Shown piece by piece: positions 20,389-31,991 of a stretch of DNA of 64,000 nucleotides. The position numbers and the translations under genes are program-made. Each line of letters starts with the position of its first letter. Position 1 is the first letter of the stretch. Under the pieces are notes generated by a model. The model worked only from the letters and a program-made list of their open reading frames with translations. It was not told the origin of the DNA and searched no databases. The DNA is from Lichina pygmaea (Eukaryota > Ascomycota > Lichinomycetes > Lichinales > Lichinaceae), in NCBI GenBank assembly GCA_963422465.1, contig OY730175.1, forward strand, positions 1,922,001 through 1,986,000. The letters run 5' to 3'.

Positions 20389-22104
20389 TTGTTCTGATGA
20401 CGGGCTCATGGCGTAGGGAGGATTGGTTGGGGGGGGAACTGGTATGGGCTCTAGGGCCGTCGAGGGCTGTGAGGGGAGAGGAAGGATTGGGTGCTTTTCC
20501 CCCTTTTCTTCTGTGCAAAAAGCCCGGCGTCGCTGTAGCTATGTACCTTCAAGAAAGACCTGGCCTAATTCCTTGACACCGCTAAGCTACATTATCCGAC
20601 CCTTTTGTACTTTATCTGACCTTTCGGCTTCTTTCTTGCCACGCCTTCCCACTCTTGCCACGTCCTTTTACTCTTGGCACACCCTTCTCCTGCTCTTGGT
20701 GTGTCCGTCTCCAACTTTCAATTCTCGATCATCCACGTCCTTCATTCCTTCCCGTGCAGCGGAGATGGATCACGGTGTTGTTCCAACAGGAGGCTGGAGA
20801 CCAGAGCTCGGAGACCAGAGATGAGAAACTGGAGACTGGAGACCGTAGATCAGATCAGCTTTGCTTTGCCTCTTCTTCTCTAGCGGTACGTGTGTGTTAC
20901 GCCAGGCCTGAAGGAGTGGTGAGAGAGGAAGGTGGGAGGTATGGTAGGAGGCACAGGTGGGCGATAGACAGTAGAGAATAGAGGGAAGAAAGTAGGAGGT
21001 ACAGTAATTGGAACGTAGAACATTGAACATGGAATACAGAACACAGAACAGATTATGTAGCCAAGCAACAAAGAGTCAAAGAATAGAGGCTAAACACAAA
21101 TGGTATGAAACCACTCTTCTCCGCTGAGCCAGGACACCCACAACCTTGACAGTCAAAGAGACAGATTTCTCAGACAGCTATACTTGGAGATGTGGTGGAG
21201 AGATTAAGTAGAAGCGGTAAGAGGGGGGGGGGGGAATGAAATTTGTGATAGAGTATGAGCTGCTGCTGTTGTATCGTGACTGATGATTGATAATGTACCG
21301 CAGCACTCACGACTCTGGCATATCAGTGCGCATATACCCCACCCCGACTGACAGTCCAGTCACACAACCCAAGTACAGCAAAGGTAGTGCCACCAGTTCC
21401 CTCCTAGCACAGTGCTTTCTCGCATCTATCACTGACACCATTCTCCACATGCGCAGGAATCATAATCGGTTTTCTCTTTGCGCTCATCTTGCCGTCAACA
21501 GATCAAAGTGCGTGCTCGGCTTTTGACTGTCTTGTCGTCTTGGCTCTTGGTGGAGGATCTGACTGAATCAGGATGCTGAGTACGGTGATGTGAGCATGAA
21601 GCTGTTGTGGCGGACACAATAGCTCTTTTTTCTCTTTTGATTGCTTGTTGGATTGCTTCTTGTTGATGGCGTCTTGATGATGGCGTCTTGATGATGGCAT
21701 CTACAGTACTGGTACGGTACTGGATATGCACGGAGTAGAGGGTTGATGATCTGAGAGGCACTCCTCTTTGAGCCGTTGGTGTGATCACTACGCTTGTTGG
21801 CTCGGTGCTTGTTGGCCCAGTGGTGGTAGGGGTAGTGACTGCTTCCAATATACCTCCTCGCACTCGAAGAGCGCATCTCGTCGTCACCTGTGTTGCTTCC
21901 GGACTAAGGCTCGAAATGGACTACATGGAAGTGCCCACTCGCTCAACATGGCATCATCTTCAGTGGAATGCTCACGCCCTGCTCCGATTGGAATCAAGCT
22001 TTACACACTCTACCCGTCTCGCTTTACTCCCCATCAGGTTACCGGCCACCTGAACATATCCTACAGAACAAGGGCGTCGGACACCTACCGTACCACCCGC
22101 GGAG
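20389..22104. other. Intergenic, no intact gene
   Basis: 1.7 kb without recognisable coding sequence. It includes GGAGACC-type short repeats (20790-20860), a short poly-G at about 21224-21234 and AACATTGAACATGGAA-type low-complexity DNA near 21010. Confidence 0.5.
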
Positions 22105-22515
22105 ATGGCCCCTCGGCTCAGCTACATCGGCCGAGGCGATATAGGCGCCGTACGTTCAAGGTTGCGACGCTCTTTCCGGCCGCAGAGCAGGCCGCTGAGC
22201 GCAGAGCGAGAGGTCGGCCACGCCCAAGAATCTTTGTCGAAAGGACCGACTCGAGAAGCCGCTTCTGGTCTTCGACCGCACCAGGAGTCGGGTCGAGGAG
22301 CCGAGCAGGAAGCTCGATGCCTGCACGGCCCCCGACTCGACGGAGGAGCTGGGGTTCGGCGAGGCGATATCGTCTTCACCAGCGGCACAGACGACGCCGC
22401 AGTCAGGCACCTCTACGAACAGATGCTTGCTGTCGACGTCAGAAGGAAGTTTCTTGTTGATTGCTCGACCATCACCTCCCCGACGGTGAATTTCCTGGAC
22501 GGTATGGTAGGGGTA
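22105..22515 (+). pseudogene. Relic of a 6-phosphogluconate/3-hydroxyisobutyrate-type dehydrogenase
   Basis: The start 'MAPRLSYIGRGDIG' is a Rossmann GxGxxG segment. A second stretch in another frame reads 'LEKPLLVFDRTRSRVEE', and a third, back in the first frame, reads 'RRGDIVFTSGTDDAAVRHLY' followed by 'LVDCSTI'. Together these follow the order of the NAD-binding domain of this dehydrogenase family. The middle piece is out of frame without a plausible intron between it and the third, and the C-terminal substrate domain is absent. Downstream there is only low-complexity DNA and a 31-nt poly-G tract. This fits a decayed, 3'-truncated gene copy. A sequencing error in the G/C-rich stretch is the main alternative for the frame change. 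Confidence 0.55.
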
Positions 22516-22660
22516 AGCCAGGGCAAAGCGGGTGGCGAAGTTGAGCAGCGCACGACGCAAGGCGCACCATGATACGTAGTCAACTGCAACACGACCGGGG
22601 GGGGCACAGACGCGCCGGGTCGTTGTCGCCGGGTTGTCGTCGTCGTGATCTCGTGCCTTT

Positions 22661-22693
<33 letters not shown>

Positions 22694-22947
22694 AAGGACG
22701 ATGGCTGCTTCTTGATCAACCTCTTCTCGTGGACTGCGCTGTACTGTACCCCGTACTCCGGACCGTACTCCGGACATGTAGCTCTCTCATTACCGCACCA
22801 GTACACGCGTACGACAGCGATGACAAGTCATTCTTGCTGTCCGTCCTCAACTTGCAAACGCGTTCTGTGCTGTACATCTGCCATCACGATCGATCGATTG
22901 ATTGATTGAACGTACACTTGCGCGCGAAAAGTGTCCGTGACATGGAC
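22516..22947. other. Intergenic with a 31-nt poly-G tract
   Basis: The tract lies at 22662-22692. The rest is short repeats and the 3' flank of the minus-strand C2HC5 gene. No gene is seen. Confidence 0.6.
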
Positions 22948-23347
22948 TTATCCGTCGAGATCTGTTCGGCGCTGCCCGTATACGCCTCCGTCGAGGATGA
23001 CGTGCTCGTTGTCGTCGAGGTCGTCCTGCACTCTTCGCCACGACGACTGCTGCCGTCTGCTCCCGGCTGCGGATCCCTGCGCCTGCGCCTGCGCCTGCGC
23101 CTGCGCCTGCGCCTGCGCCTGCGCCTGCCGCGTGCCGGTGGCATCTGCTCCAGCGCCACGTTCCACGGTGTCGTCCCTGCCGGCCTTGTTCGCGGCGGGA
23201 TAAGTAGGGCGGACGAGGTTCCCGAGCAGCGGGTTTCTGCTGAAGCGGCCGTCACGGTGCGTACGACGATCGTCGTCTTGGCGGGAGTCTTGTCCGGAAG
23301 GACATTTCTGGGTCTGTGCGTCGTGGTCATGGTTGCCGTTGTTGTCA

Positions 23348-23395
<48 letters not shown>

Positions 23396-24194
23396 GACTC
23401 CGGCGGCGCCGCCACGCTCCCCACCGACTTGGTCACTTTGCGCCCCGCGAGGTCGATCGCGAGCACGACGCTTCGCTTCTCGTACTCCGGCTTCGCTTGC
23501 CACTCCTGTCGCCGTAGCATCTTCTGCTGCCGTTTCAGCTGCATCGCGCGCTCCTGCGGCGTCGCCCACATCGACAGCCCCGCGCTCGGCGTCTCGAAGT
23601 CGGCCGCTTCGTCGATGATCTTCGTGCGGCGCGCCGACGTCTCTTGGAAGGAGAGCAGCTTGTCTCGGTGATGTTCGGCCGCGGCCAGAGCGGAGGACGT
23701 TGCCGTTGCCGGTGTCGACGTCGATGACGACGGCACACCTGGCGATGCTGCCGATGTCGCTGTCGCTGTTGACGTCGAGGACGGAGTGAACGCCCGCGCC
23801 GACTTGGATACGTCGGCTCGCCGGTGCGCCGCGTTGTTCGCTTCCATCTTCTCCCTGCCGCGCTCTTCGCGGAGCATGCGGATCATGGTCTGGGTGTCTT
23901 CGCTCGACAGCAGAGGCTTTCCGCAGAACGTGCATGGGCCGAGCCCTTCTTTGACGCATATTACTGAGCTCCAGTCAGCCGCCGTCGCCGCCCTACAGCA
24001 GCTGCTGGGTCGCGCTCTCGTCGAGGTTGTGACCGACTCTTTCCGCAGCTCAGACAGTTTGGCGCCGCGGCCAGAAGCGGATGCCGAGTCGCCTGGCAGT
24101 TGCAGGGTCGACGCAGCTTCGGGTTCGTCGAGATTTCCAGCGACCTGATCGCCGAGTCGAGGTCGTCGATCGAGGTTTTGATGGTGCTGGCCAT
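22948..24194 (-). CDS. C2HC5 zinc-finger protein, ASC-1/TRIP4-like
   Basis: Exons 24194-24038 and 23963-22948 give 390 residues. The zinc-finger block runs from Cys31 to Cys66: CNC, ATRHPL, NCLSCGK, IICVKEGLGPCTFCGKPL, with eight metal ligands split by the intron. Behind it comes the conserved 'MIRMLREERGREKM...NNAAHRRADV'. The ASC-1 family acts in a transcription and ribosome-rescue complex with helicase partners; the fungal role is less clear. The C-terminal part is disordered, with a 17-Asp run encoded by GTC repeats (23345-23395) and eight Ala-Gln repeats. Fungal homologues usually have about 200 more residues before 'DDLDSAIRSLEI'. Here that N-terminal region is missing or replaced by promoter-like GTAC-rich DNA. 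Confidence 0.8.
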
Positions 24195-24520
24195 ACTGTA
24201 CGGTAGCCCCTTTTCGTGCTCGTTCACAGCGCCGATGCATCCCTCACAATTATGATACCGTACCGTACGAGGTACGGAGTACATACGTACCGTACTGCCG
24301 AGCGGAACAAAGTCGGGCCGAGATTGTTTTTTTTGACTCCGGTGCCTTGATACAGACGGCAATCGCACAGCACAGCCCCATGGCCGCAGGATCTCGCCCG
24401 GCCGAGAAAGGGCCATTCCTTCATGTTCGAGGGTGCGAACAGTCTCACCTCCAACGTACAGTCCTTCGACACCTTCCTCGCTAGCATCCCCCCGAGTTTG
24501 AATCTCTTTCGCCGGCGACA
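24195..24520. promoter_or_regulatory. Divergent promoter between C2HC5 and SH3 genes
   Basis: 326 bp between two head-to-head starts. It contains a GTAC cluster (24255-24305, ACCGTACGAGGTACGGAGTA) of the type seen in other intergenic regions here. No further site was recognised. Confidence 0.5.
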
Positions 24521-24859
24521 ATGCCTACTACAGAAGAGCTAAAGGTCGCGATGACCACCCGGTCCCTACGGAACATTCGAACGGCAAGCGACGTGCATCG
24601 TTACGCGACGTCGAGGCGCCTGCTGATGTTGGTCCAGGAGCTCGATTACTTGATGGAGAGCTCGGTCATAACGCCCGAGCGACTGGCCGGCATCATATCT
24701 CTCCTGCCGGATCAAGCGTCGACAGCTGCACGCGACGTCGAATCTTCTCAGCCGTCCTCTACACCAGCCGAATCCGTTCCATCCATGGCTTCTCCCCTTC
24801 CACCTCAGCCGTCGGAGAGCTACCCGGACGAGAAACGGCAGGGTCCATTCCTAGCCCCA

Positions 24860-24892
<33 letters not shown>

Positions 24893-25409
24893 CAACAGCA
24901 GCAGCAGCCGCCGCCGCCTCCGGCCTACTCCCACCGCTACGCGCCACCGCTGGCTTTTGCCACAGCCATGTATGCCTACAACCCCACAGACGCCGGCGAT
25001 CTCGGTCTCCTACTCAACGACCGAGTCTGCGTGGTCGAGTACACCAATGGCGATTGGTGGAAGGGTCGAAGCATGCGGACAGGCCTCGAGGGCATCTTCC
25101 CGGCGAAATACGTGACGCTGGACCAAGGGAGTGCCCCCTCACGGCTGCCTTCGCCAGCGCCACCGCAGCCGACTTACGAGTACGGCAACGTGCCACTCGA
25201 GGTGAGCCAGGGTGGGCCAACCCCGGCAGCACCTGCCCCACCAGGCAAGATCGAGACGCACGGCAAACGGTTTGGCAAGAAGCTGGGTGACGCGGCCATA
25301 TTTGGAGCGGTACGTCTCTCACGTTACCCATAGGTCGAAGTTCCGGATGGCTGACTCTTGTGTGCAGGGTGCATCGATCGGTTCGAAGATCGTGAACACG
25401 GTGTTCTAG
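24521..25409 (+). CDS. SH3-domain protein, Lsb1/Pin3-like
   Basis: Exons 24521-25309 and 25368-25409 give 276 residues. An N-terminal helical region ('ELDYLMESSVITPERLAGII') is followed by a Pro/Ser linker, 16 consecutive Gln and a Pro run. One SH3 domain follows at about 150-205 ('ATAMYAYNPTDAGDLGLLLN ... DWWKGRS ... GIFPAKYV'). The C-terminus, completed by the 14-codon second exon, is 'FGKKLGDAAIFGAGASIGSK...', a conserved Gly/Ala-rich tail of fungal Lsb1-type proteins. Yeast Lsb1/Pin3 binds the WASP homologue Las17 at cortical actin; the same role is inferred here. Confidence 0.85.
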
Positions 25410-26100
25410 CCGTTGTCTGTTGTGTTTCTGGCAGCCGGTTCCCTGAGCTTTACCTCAGAGAAGGCACTCCCAAGGTCACTGTCAATGGAAGGTTCTTTCC
25501 ACGATCACAAGCTGTACCATCTCTCCCTACTGGGGAATCATGTCCATCGGAGGCGATGAATGCAGAGGATCATGACCCGATTGTTGTCCACTGGCCCTTG
25601 TGAAGCGTCTTCTGTGCCGTTGCTCGTGCCCGTCTTTGAGGTGTCTAGTTTTGAAGCTCGACCGCCGCAGCCTTGCCCTGGCTCTCACGAACCACCCAGC
25701 ATGTGGCCGTGCGCGCCGCGATGGTTCCACGTTGATGATGGATCGCTTACCCTCACCGCCAAGAACGCCAAGCCTTTGGTTTTCTGGCAGAATGATGCAG
25801 CGGATGGCCCCGACATCCCCGCTTAAAGTCCGGCGGCGTAAATCCGGCCTAAAGCCGAGAACGTCCGCGAACATCTCGGACGAGCTGCAGCTATCACGGA
25901 CGGGACAACACCCTGCCTTGCACCGGCACGATCGAACTGTCGACCGACCCAACGCTTATAAACCCCCCCCCCCCCCCCCCCCCCCCTTCCCTTTTCCTCT
26001 GGAGGAACTTTGGATGGCTGCAGGACAGAGCGTCAATTCAGATAGCCAACCAAGCTGATATCGGAGCAGATTGGGACGACAGAGAAGCCATCGACGAGCA
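25410..26100. other. Intergenic with a 24-nt poly-C tract
   Basis: Poly-C at 25963-25986 lies 115 bp before the dehydrogenase start. Frames in this gap are not family-like. It presumably holds the terminator of the SH3 gene and the promoter of the next gene. Confidence 0.5.
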
Positions 26101-27043
26101 ATGCCTTTCCAGTACTCAAAGATCCTCGTCCTCGGGGCCACGTCCGGCATCGGGAGAGCCTTGGCCGCTCGCTTCATCGAGGAGGGCTCCGAGGTCATCG
26201 TGACGGGCCGCAGGAAGGAGAACCTCGACGACTTCGTTGGCCAGCACGGCGACAGGGCCACCGCGATTCCCTTCGACATGACGCAGCTCGACAAGATCCC
26301 CAGCTTTGTTGCCGAGTCCGTCTTCCTCTGCTCCAAAGTCGCCCACCCCACGTGCTTACCCGTCGAACAGCGTCACCAAGTCCCATCCGGACTTGGATTG
26401 CGTCGTGCTCAATTCGGGCATCCAGCGCGGCTTCACCTTTGCGGACCCGCACTCCATCGACCTCCACCTGCTGCAGACGGAGCTGACGACGAACTACACG
26501 TCGTACGTCTGCTTCATCACCGCCATGCTTCCCTTCCTGCAGGCCAAGCCGTCCGAGTCCGCGCTGGTGCTGATCTCGAGCGGCCTCTCGTTGGTGCCGC
26601 TTCCGCGCTGTCCGAACTACTGCGCCACCAAGGCCGCCCTCCATCAGTTTGCGCTCTCGCTCCGGGAACAGCTCAAGGACGGGCCGGTGAAGATTGTCGA
26701 GATCTTCCCGCCGGCGGTGCAAAGTACGTTCGGAGTCCTCCTTCCTCGCGTTGCCGCCTCTTTCCCTCGACGCTCATCTCAGCGGACTCGAGGGCTGACA
26801 CCAGTGGAACAAGCTGAGCTGCACGACGCCAAACACCAGCCCGACCTCGCCGGCATCGGACCCGTTGGCATGCCGCTCGAGGCCTTCCTCGACGAAGCCT
26901 ACGAGGGCCTGGCCAGGGGCGAGACCGAGGTCCCCGTCGGCATGGCCAAGAGCTGGTACGACACGATCGAAGTCCCCAGGCGCCAGGAGTTCCAGAAGTT
27001 CATCGCTTTCTTCAAGGATGTCGTCTCCAAGCAGGCGGTCTGA
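26101..27043 (+). CDS. Short-chain dehydrogenase/reductase
   Basis: Exons 26101-26315, 26371-26723 and 26814-27043 give 265 residues. The cofactor motif is 'LGATSGIGRALA' (residues 10-21), the structural Asn lies in 'VLNSGIQRG', the catalytic Ser in 'LISSGLS', and the active-site pair in 'YCATKAAL'. It resembles the DltE-like classical SDR subgroup found in many ascomycetes. The substrate cannot be predicted. The first intron was placed with the donor GA|GTCCGT and acceptor CAG|CGTCACC because this restores 'VTKSHPDLDCVVLNSG'; the joins at the second intron restore 'VQTELHD'. Confidence 0.85.
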
Positions 27044-29117
27044 ACATCGGCGCTTGTCCAACGTCTCTCTCGTTTCTTGCCTCCGTTGTTCTCTTTCGGC
27101 CGGATGTCTGCGGGGTGACATGCCAGCCACGGGCTGCTCTGCGTCCATCTCCTACGGCTACGGCCACTGCTATCCCACCGAGCAACGTCGGCATTGGATC
27201 GAGCTCGCAATACCAATTGGCTGGGCACAGCGTTCTGCACCATGGACCGTCCATCCTTGCTTCCTAGACACCGTCAACAGGATACCTATGCGCTGCTGGT
27301 AGCAGATCAGCCCCACGCACGGCTCTTTCCGCGTCCGAGCATCTGAGATCTCGTGACATCTCCAGACGGCCAAGGCCTTCTTCCATCCGGAACAAGGCCA
27401 ACCTGACGGCGCATGCCGCACACCCACGCCACGTGACACCAACAGAAGTGGCAGACCAGCTAGCCCCAGTCCCCACCGCTCTCTGCACACAAAGTCTTCC
27501 ATTGCCTCTCGTTTTTTAGTCAACCCAACGCTCTCCTCTGTACGCCGGATGGCCAGTTATAGATCGACGGACTTACCAAGCATCCGGAAGACAGCCTGTC
27601 GAATGACGTTCTTATCGTTGTCCTCTGGGTAAGCCATCTCCTCGTCGTCTTCCAGACCTGCGGACCTCATACAAATTCAGCTGTCCCGGCCATCCCGGCC
27701 ATCCCGATCGCCCTCGACCCTGGAACGAAGTGTGAAAGGGCGACTCCATCCCCCCGCCGATGACGTAGGGGCTCGGCCTGCGTGCTCCCCGTGGATACCA
27801 GTGGCTCTGGACACCGATGACCGGCCATTTGAAGGGAACGTCGAGAGTGGCTGCACCGCCCGTGAGCCGGCGATGGGATGAAGTCAGTGTTCAAGACATC
27901 CTTTTCTTCCCGCCTCTCCGGCCCGGCGATGAGAGCGATCCAGCTCTTCCAGGCGATGTTAGGCTACGGTGGTGTCTGCCGCACCTCTACAAGTGCCTAC
28001 CACTACTGTATAGCACCGGTACGGATGTACCACCTTCTGGGCTCTACTGGAGCGACGGCCCTCTTCCTACCGCTCCTCCTCCTCCTCCTCCTCCTCCTCC
28101 TCCTCCTCCTCCTTCTCTCCCTCCCTCCAGAGAAGAAAAGAAGAGCCTGTTGAGCCTCAAGGAGATCGCCGTGACCGAAAACCGTCAGGCAGCCCACAAA
28201 ATCATTTCCCGGGGAACCGTGTTTCATCCGATTTAAAGCCATCACCACTTCCCTCCCGTCTGTTTTTCCCCTTCTCTTCCTTCCTCTTCTCGTCTTGCTT
28301 CCTGCCCACACCATCGAAGAGACTCCTTCAACAAAAGCCAAGGACCAACGACTGTTAGATCACGGTATCGTCGGTACGGTGAGTGCTGCCCCCCCCCCCC
28401 CCCCCCCCCCCCCGGAAGACGACCGTCCTTCTCTTCCTCCTCCGCTGCGGAGTCGACACGACCGTCGACCCCGTCTGCGTGCTCTGGCATTGGGAACGTC
28501 TTGGTGTCTGTACGGCCGCTGATCGTCGTGGGTCCGTCGGATAGGCACCGCTTCGGCACAAAATCATCAAGGCTTGACAGATCGAGGTACGTTCAGAAGC
28601 AGACCGGTGTCCTGCGTGCTCCCCTCTCGTTCTTCCTGCTCGTTGTCCCCCTTCGTTCCACTCATCATTGGGGGCTCACGGTCTCTCGACCGATGCACCA
28701 AGCCCTCAACGTTCCTGCTTCCGGCCGTCTCCATCATGTTCCGCCAACCCCTGGCTTGTGGGGGTTTCCGTTGCACGTCACGATCCTTGTTCCGTTCTTC
28801 TCGATTCCGGATTCCGGAAGTATCTAGCCCTGTTTGCTCGGCGCGGAACCATACCAGATTTGGTGAAGCCTGCTGCCCTCTTGTTTGCACAAAGCTTGTT
28901 TGCACTTTTGCGACAACTAAACTCATCCATCTGCCAGGCAGCTGCAGCGTCGTGACCCTACAAGCTCTCTCTGTGTCAGTTCGGTTCTTGGGGACGCTGC
29001 CTCCCCTTTCTTGATGGTGTCGTTGGACGGGTGGAGACCTGAATGCTGACCTGGGATCCAATAATGTCACTAGCCGACCGCTCAGGACTTGTCGTCTCAT
29101 CGGTCAGAGAGTTTGCG
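27044..29117. other. 2-kb intergenic region with simple repeats and one exon-like segment
   Basis: It holds a CTC trinucleotide run (28073-28113) and a 25-nt poly-C (28389-28413). On the minus strand, 27579-27658 reads as an exon ('LEDDEEMAYPEDNDKNVIRQ') bounded by an AG before it and GTAAGT after it. A branch-like GACTAA and TTTGTGTGCAG follow about 70-100 bp on. This could belong to a small spliced gene that I do not recognise. Nothing else was found. Confidence 0.4.
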
Positions 29118-31614
29118 ATGGACAACGATCGTTCCCAGCCCGGTGCGTTGAAGCGAAGATATGGCGCCGCATCTCCCAACACTTCTCCCCTCCCCAGCTT
29201 GCCATGCTCTGCAAGGCAGGATGAGTTGCCTCGAAAGCCTCGAGATTCCGGGCTGACAAGTGGCACGTTCAGGCGAGGGCAACGGACCCGATCCAGCTAC
29301 GCATGCGGATGACTTTGGCTGGAACGCCGCTCCCGAAGGTGGGCCCGTTCAAGAGCCGACCGGGTTTTCCGGCACCGCCGACGACTTTGGCTTTGGTTCG
29401 GGCGGTGCCGCCGGGGATGCCTGCCGCAAGTGGGTGTCCCGTATAATCCCTCGACGATGCTGAAGGATGCTCTGAGGCTGAACGTGTTTAGCTGCGGCGA
29501 GTCGGGCCATTTCGCCCGTGACTGCGAGAAGCCGAAGCAACTGACCGGAGCCTGCTTCAACTGCGGCGAGATCGGGTTCGCTCCTCCGACGACCGTCGGC
29601 GTCCGTGGGCCTTGATCGCTAAAGTATCGTCGCAGGCATAACAAGGCCGACTGCACCAAGCCGCGAGTCTTCACCGGTACCTGTCGCATCTGCGACCAGC
29701 CAAACCATACGGCTGCCGAGTGCGCGGACCGGCCGAAGCAGACTTGCTCGAACTGCAAAGAGAAGGGTGACTACAAATCCTCGTTCCAGCTTTCCCCCCC
29801 CCCCCCCCCCCCCCCCTCTTCCCCTCTTCCCCTCTCTGCCTGAAAGGGCTCCTCCCTCGCCAAACCACTCTCGTTCTCTCGACCGTTCGTCCATAGCGAG
29901 CCCCGAGATATCAAAGACTTACTCGGTGCATACCCTTCTAGGTCATCATGCCTCGGAGTGCACTAGCGACCGGGCCGACTATCTGGCTGGAGTCCGTGCC
30001 GAGTCCCCTGAGAACGCGTGGGAGTTGATCAAGGATGCCGACGAGGCCAAAGACCTCTTCCTGCTCCGTGAGGTAAGCCCACATCCGGTCGTGTTGATCG
30101 CGATGGCGGCCAGCTGGGCGCTGATGGACATCACGACAAAAGGCCGTCAAGATCTACGCCAAGGCCGTGCCTGACACGACCTTCAGGCAGCTGGAGAAGG
30201 CGTTCCGCAATAAGCACTTCAACGTCTATATCATCGGTGTTGTGAGCCGCCAGCCTACTGTTGCGAGTCCGACCCTCTTCCGAGCGCTGACACGTCATCA
30301 GGAGGCCGACGAGTCCAAGCCGCATACCATCATCAGCCTCCAGGGAAAGAGGAACTGCAAGTACCAGGTTCGCTTCTCGATGACCGCCTACCCGAAGCGC
30401 AAGGCTACGGCCGAGGGTTGGCCTCCGTCGCCCGAAGAGAACCTGAAGCGGCTCCTGGACGCCGGCTTTGTCGAGGACCGAGGCGTCTCCAAGTGCACCA
30501 ACTGCAATGGTGAGGCCGAACCGGAACCGCGCCCAAGTTCACAGGTGCCAGGACCGACACTGACCCTGGTCGGCGAGCAGAGATGGGCCACGTCGCGAAG
30601 ATGTGCAAGGAGGACAAGCGCGAGGTCGAGCGCACCCGCGTCCTGTGCGTCAACTGCGGAGAGGAAGGACATCGGGCTCGCGACTGTACCAAGGAGCGCG
30701 TCAATCCCAATCTCTGCCGGAACTGCAAGTCAGTAGCGATCTACGTCGTTGAACGACCGGGTTCATCAGTCCTAACGCGCGCTCGGCAGGAAATCCGGGC
30801 ACCGGGCCGCAGACTGCGAAGAGCCGCGTTCGGCCGAGGGTGTCGAATGCAATCGCTGCAACGAGAGTAAGCGCGCGGCGTAGCCTGTATCGCGGACCCG
30901 ACGGTTGCTGACGCGAGACGGAACAGTCGGTCACTTTGCGAGGGACTGTCCGACTTCCGGCGGTGGTGATCGCACCTGTCGCAACTGCGGGTGAGTCGTG
31001 GCCCGGCAGCAACGCTCTGCTGAGCTCTCGCTGATGCACCTAGCAGCAAGGAAGGTCACATGGCTCGGGACTGCGAGGAGCCTAGATCGGTCACCTGTCG
31101 CAACTGCGGGTGAGTCGTGGCCCAGCAGCAGCGTTTTCCTGCAGCTCTCGCTGATGCACCTAGCAGCAAGGAGGGCCACATGTCAAGGGACTGCGATGAA
31201 CCCCGCAATCCGGCCACCATGACTTGCCGCAACTGCGATGAGGGTACGTGACGGTGCTGCCCTGCTGCTTGATGCGCGTCTGGGCCCTTTTAACGATTTC
31301 GCAGTGGGCCATATGTCGCGCGAATGCCCGAAGCCGCGCGACTATTCCCGGGTCACTTGCCGCAACTGCGGAGAAAGTAGGATAGGCTTCTTCCGTCTCG
31401 AACTGGGGGCTCCTGGCTGACCTGTGCCCTTGCAGATGGCCACACGGTCGTGCGCTGCACGAAACCCAAGGCGGAGGCCGAAGCCGGTGGCGAGACGCAG
31501 GCTGGAGGTGGATGGGACACGGCGGGCGGCAACGGCTGGGATGAGCCCTCGGGAGGCGGCTTGAATGAGCCCTCGGGAGGCGGCTTGAATGAGCCCTTGG
31601 GAGGCGTCTGGTGA
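29118..31614 (+). CDS. CnjB-like zinc-knuckle (CCHC) nucleic-acid-binding protein
   Basis: Fourteen exons join in frame to 503 residues: 29118-29142, 29273-29429, 29492-29575, 29636-29766, 29942-30072, 30143-30238, 30302-30509, 30581-30728, 30790-30866, 30927-30990, 31047-31109, 31167-31243, 31305-31376 and 31436-31614. The product has about a dozen C-x2-C-x4-H-x4-C knuckles in two groups. They flank a non-knuckle central domain ('ENAWELIKDADEAKDL ... FRQLEKAFRNKHFNVYII ... GWPPSPEENLKRLLDAGF'), the layout of the fungal CnjB-type protein. Knuckle proteins bind single-stranded RNA or DNA; here the target is unknown. Nine of 13 introns fall inside a knuckle between the second Cys and the Gly-His pair. 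Intron 4 (29767-29941) carries a 23-nt poly-C. The C-terminus repeats 'PSGGGLNE'. Confidence 0.85.
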
Positions 31615-31991
31615 TGCCAGGCGACGCAATCTTCGGTCTCGATCGGTTGACGCCCTGAGCGGCTGCCGAACACGGTCTCGTTGTCTCGTTGCTACCTACT
31701 CGACCTTGCCGACGTGCCATAGATGATAGCAAAAGTCCTTGCAGCTGCTTCTCTGATCGTCTGCTCGTCGTGACCGCCTGGTGCCAGTGGTGCGTAGCTC
31801 CACGGATGTCAGCCCTACCGTCAATCTCAGGGCTGAAGCAAGCCTCGATCCTCCTGCGCCGCATCCGCTTGGCTGGTCCGGTTGCCCCGCACCTTACCCC
31901 GCCACTTCGAGTAGAGACTTTCCCCCCTCCACTGGTACAATCCAGAATTAAGAGAGCGTCCATCACCGTCCCTCGACCAACGTCGATAGAT
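31615..31991. promoter_or_regulatory. Gap between the CnjB-like and DUF427 genes
   Basis: 377 bp between two plus-strand genes. No signal was identified. Confidence 0.4.

Noticed and set aside
22906-23517. Plus-strand Val/Arg-rich protein
   Set aside because: Antisense of the Asp and Ala-Gln repeats of the C2HC5 gene.
28003-28341. Arg-rich protein on minus
   Set aside because: Direct translation of a CTC microsatellite.
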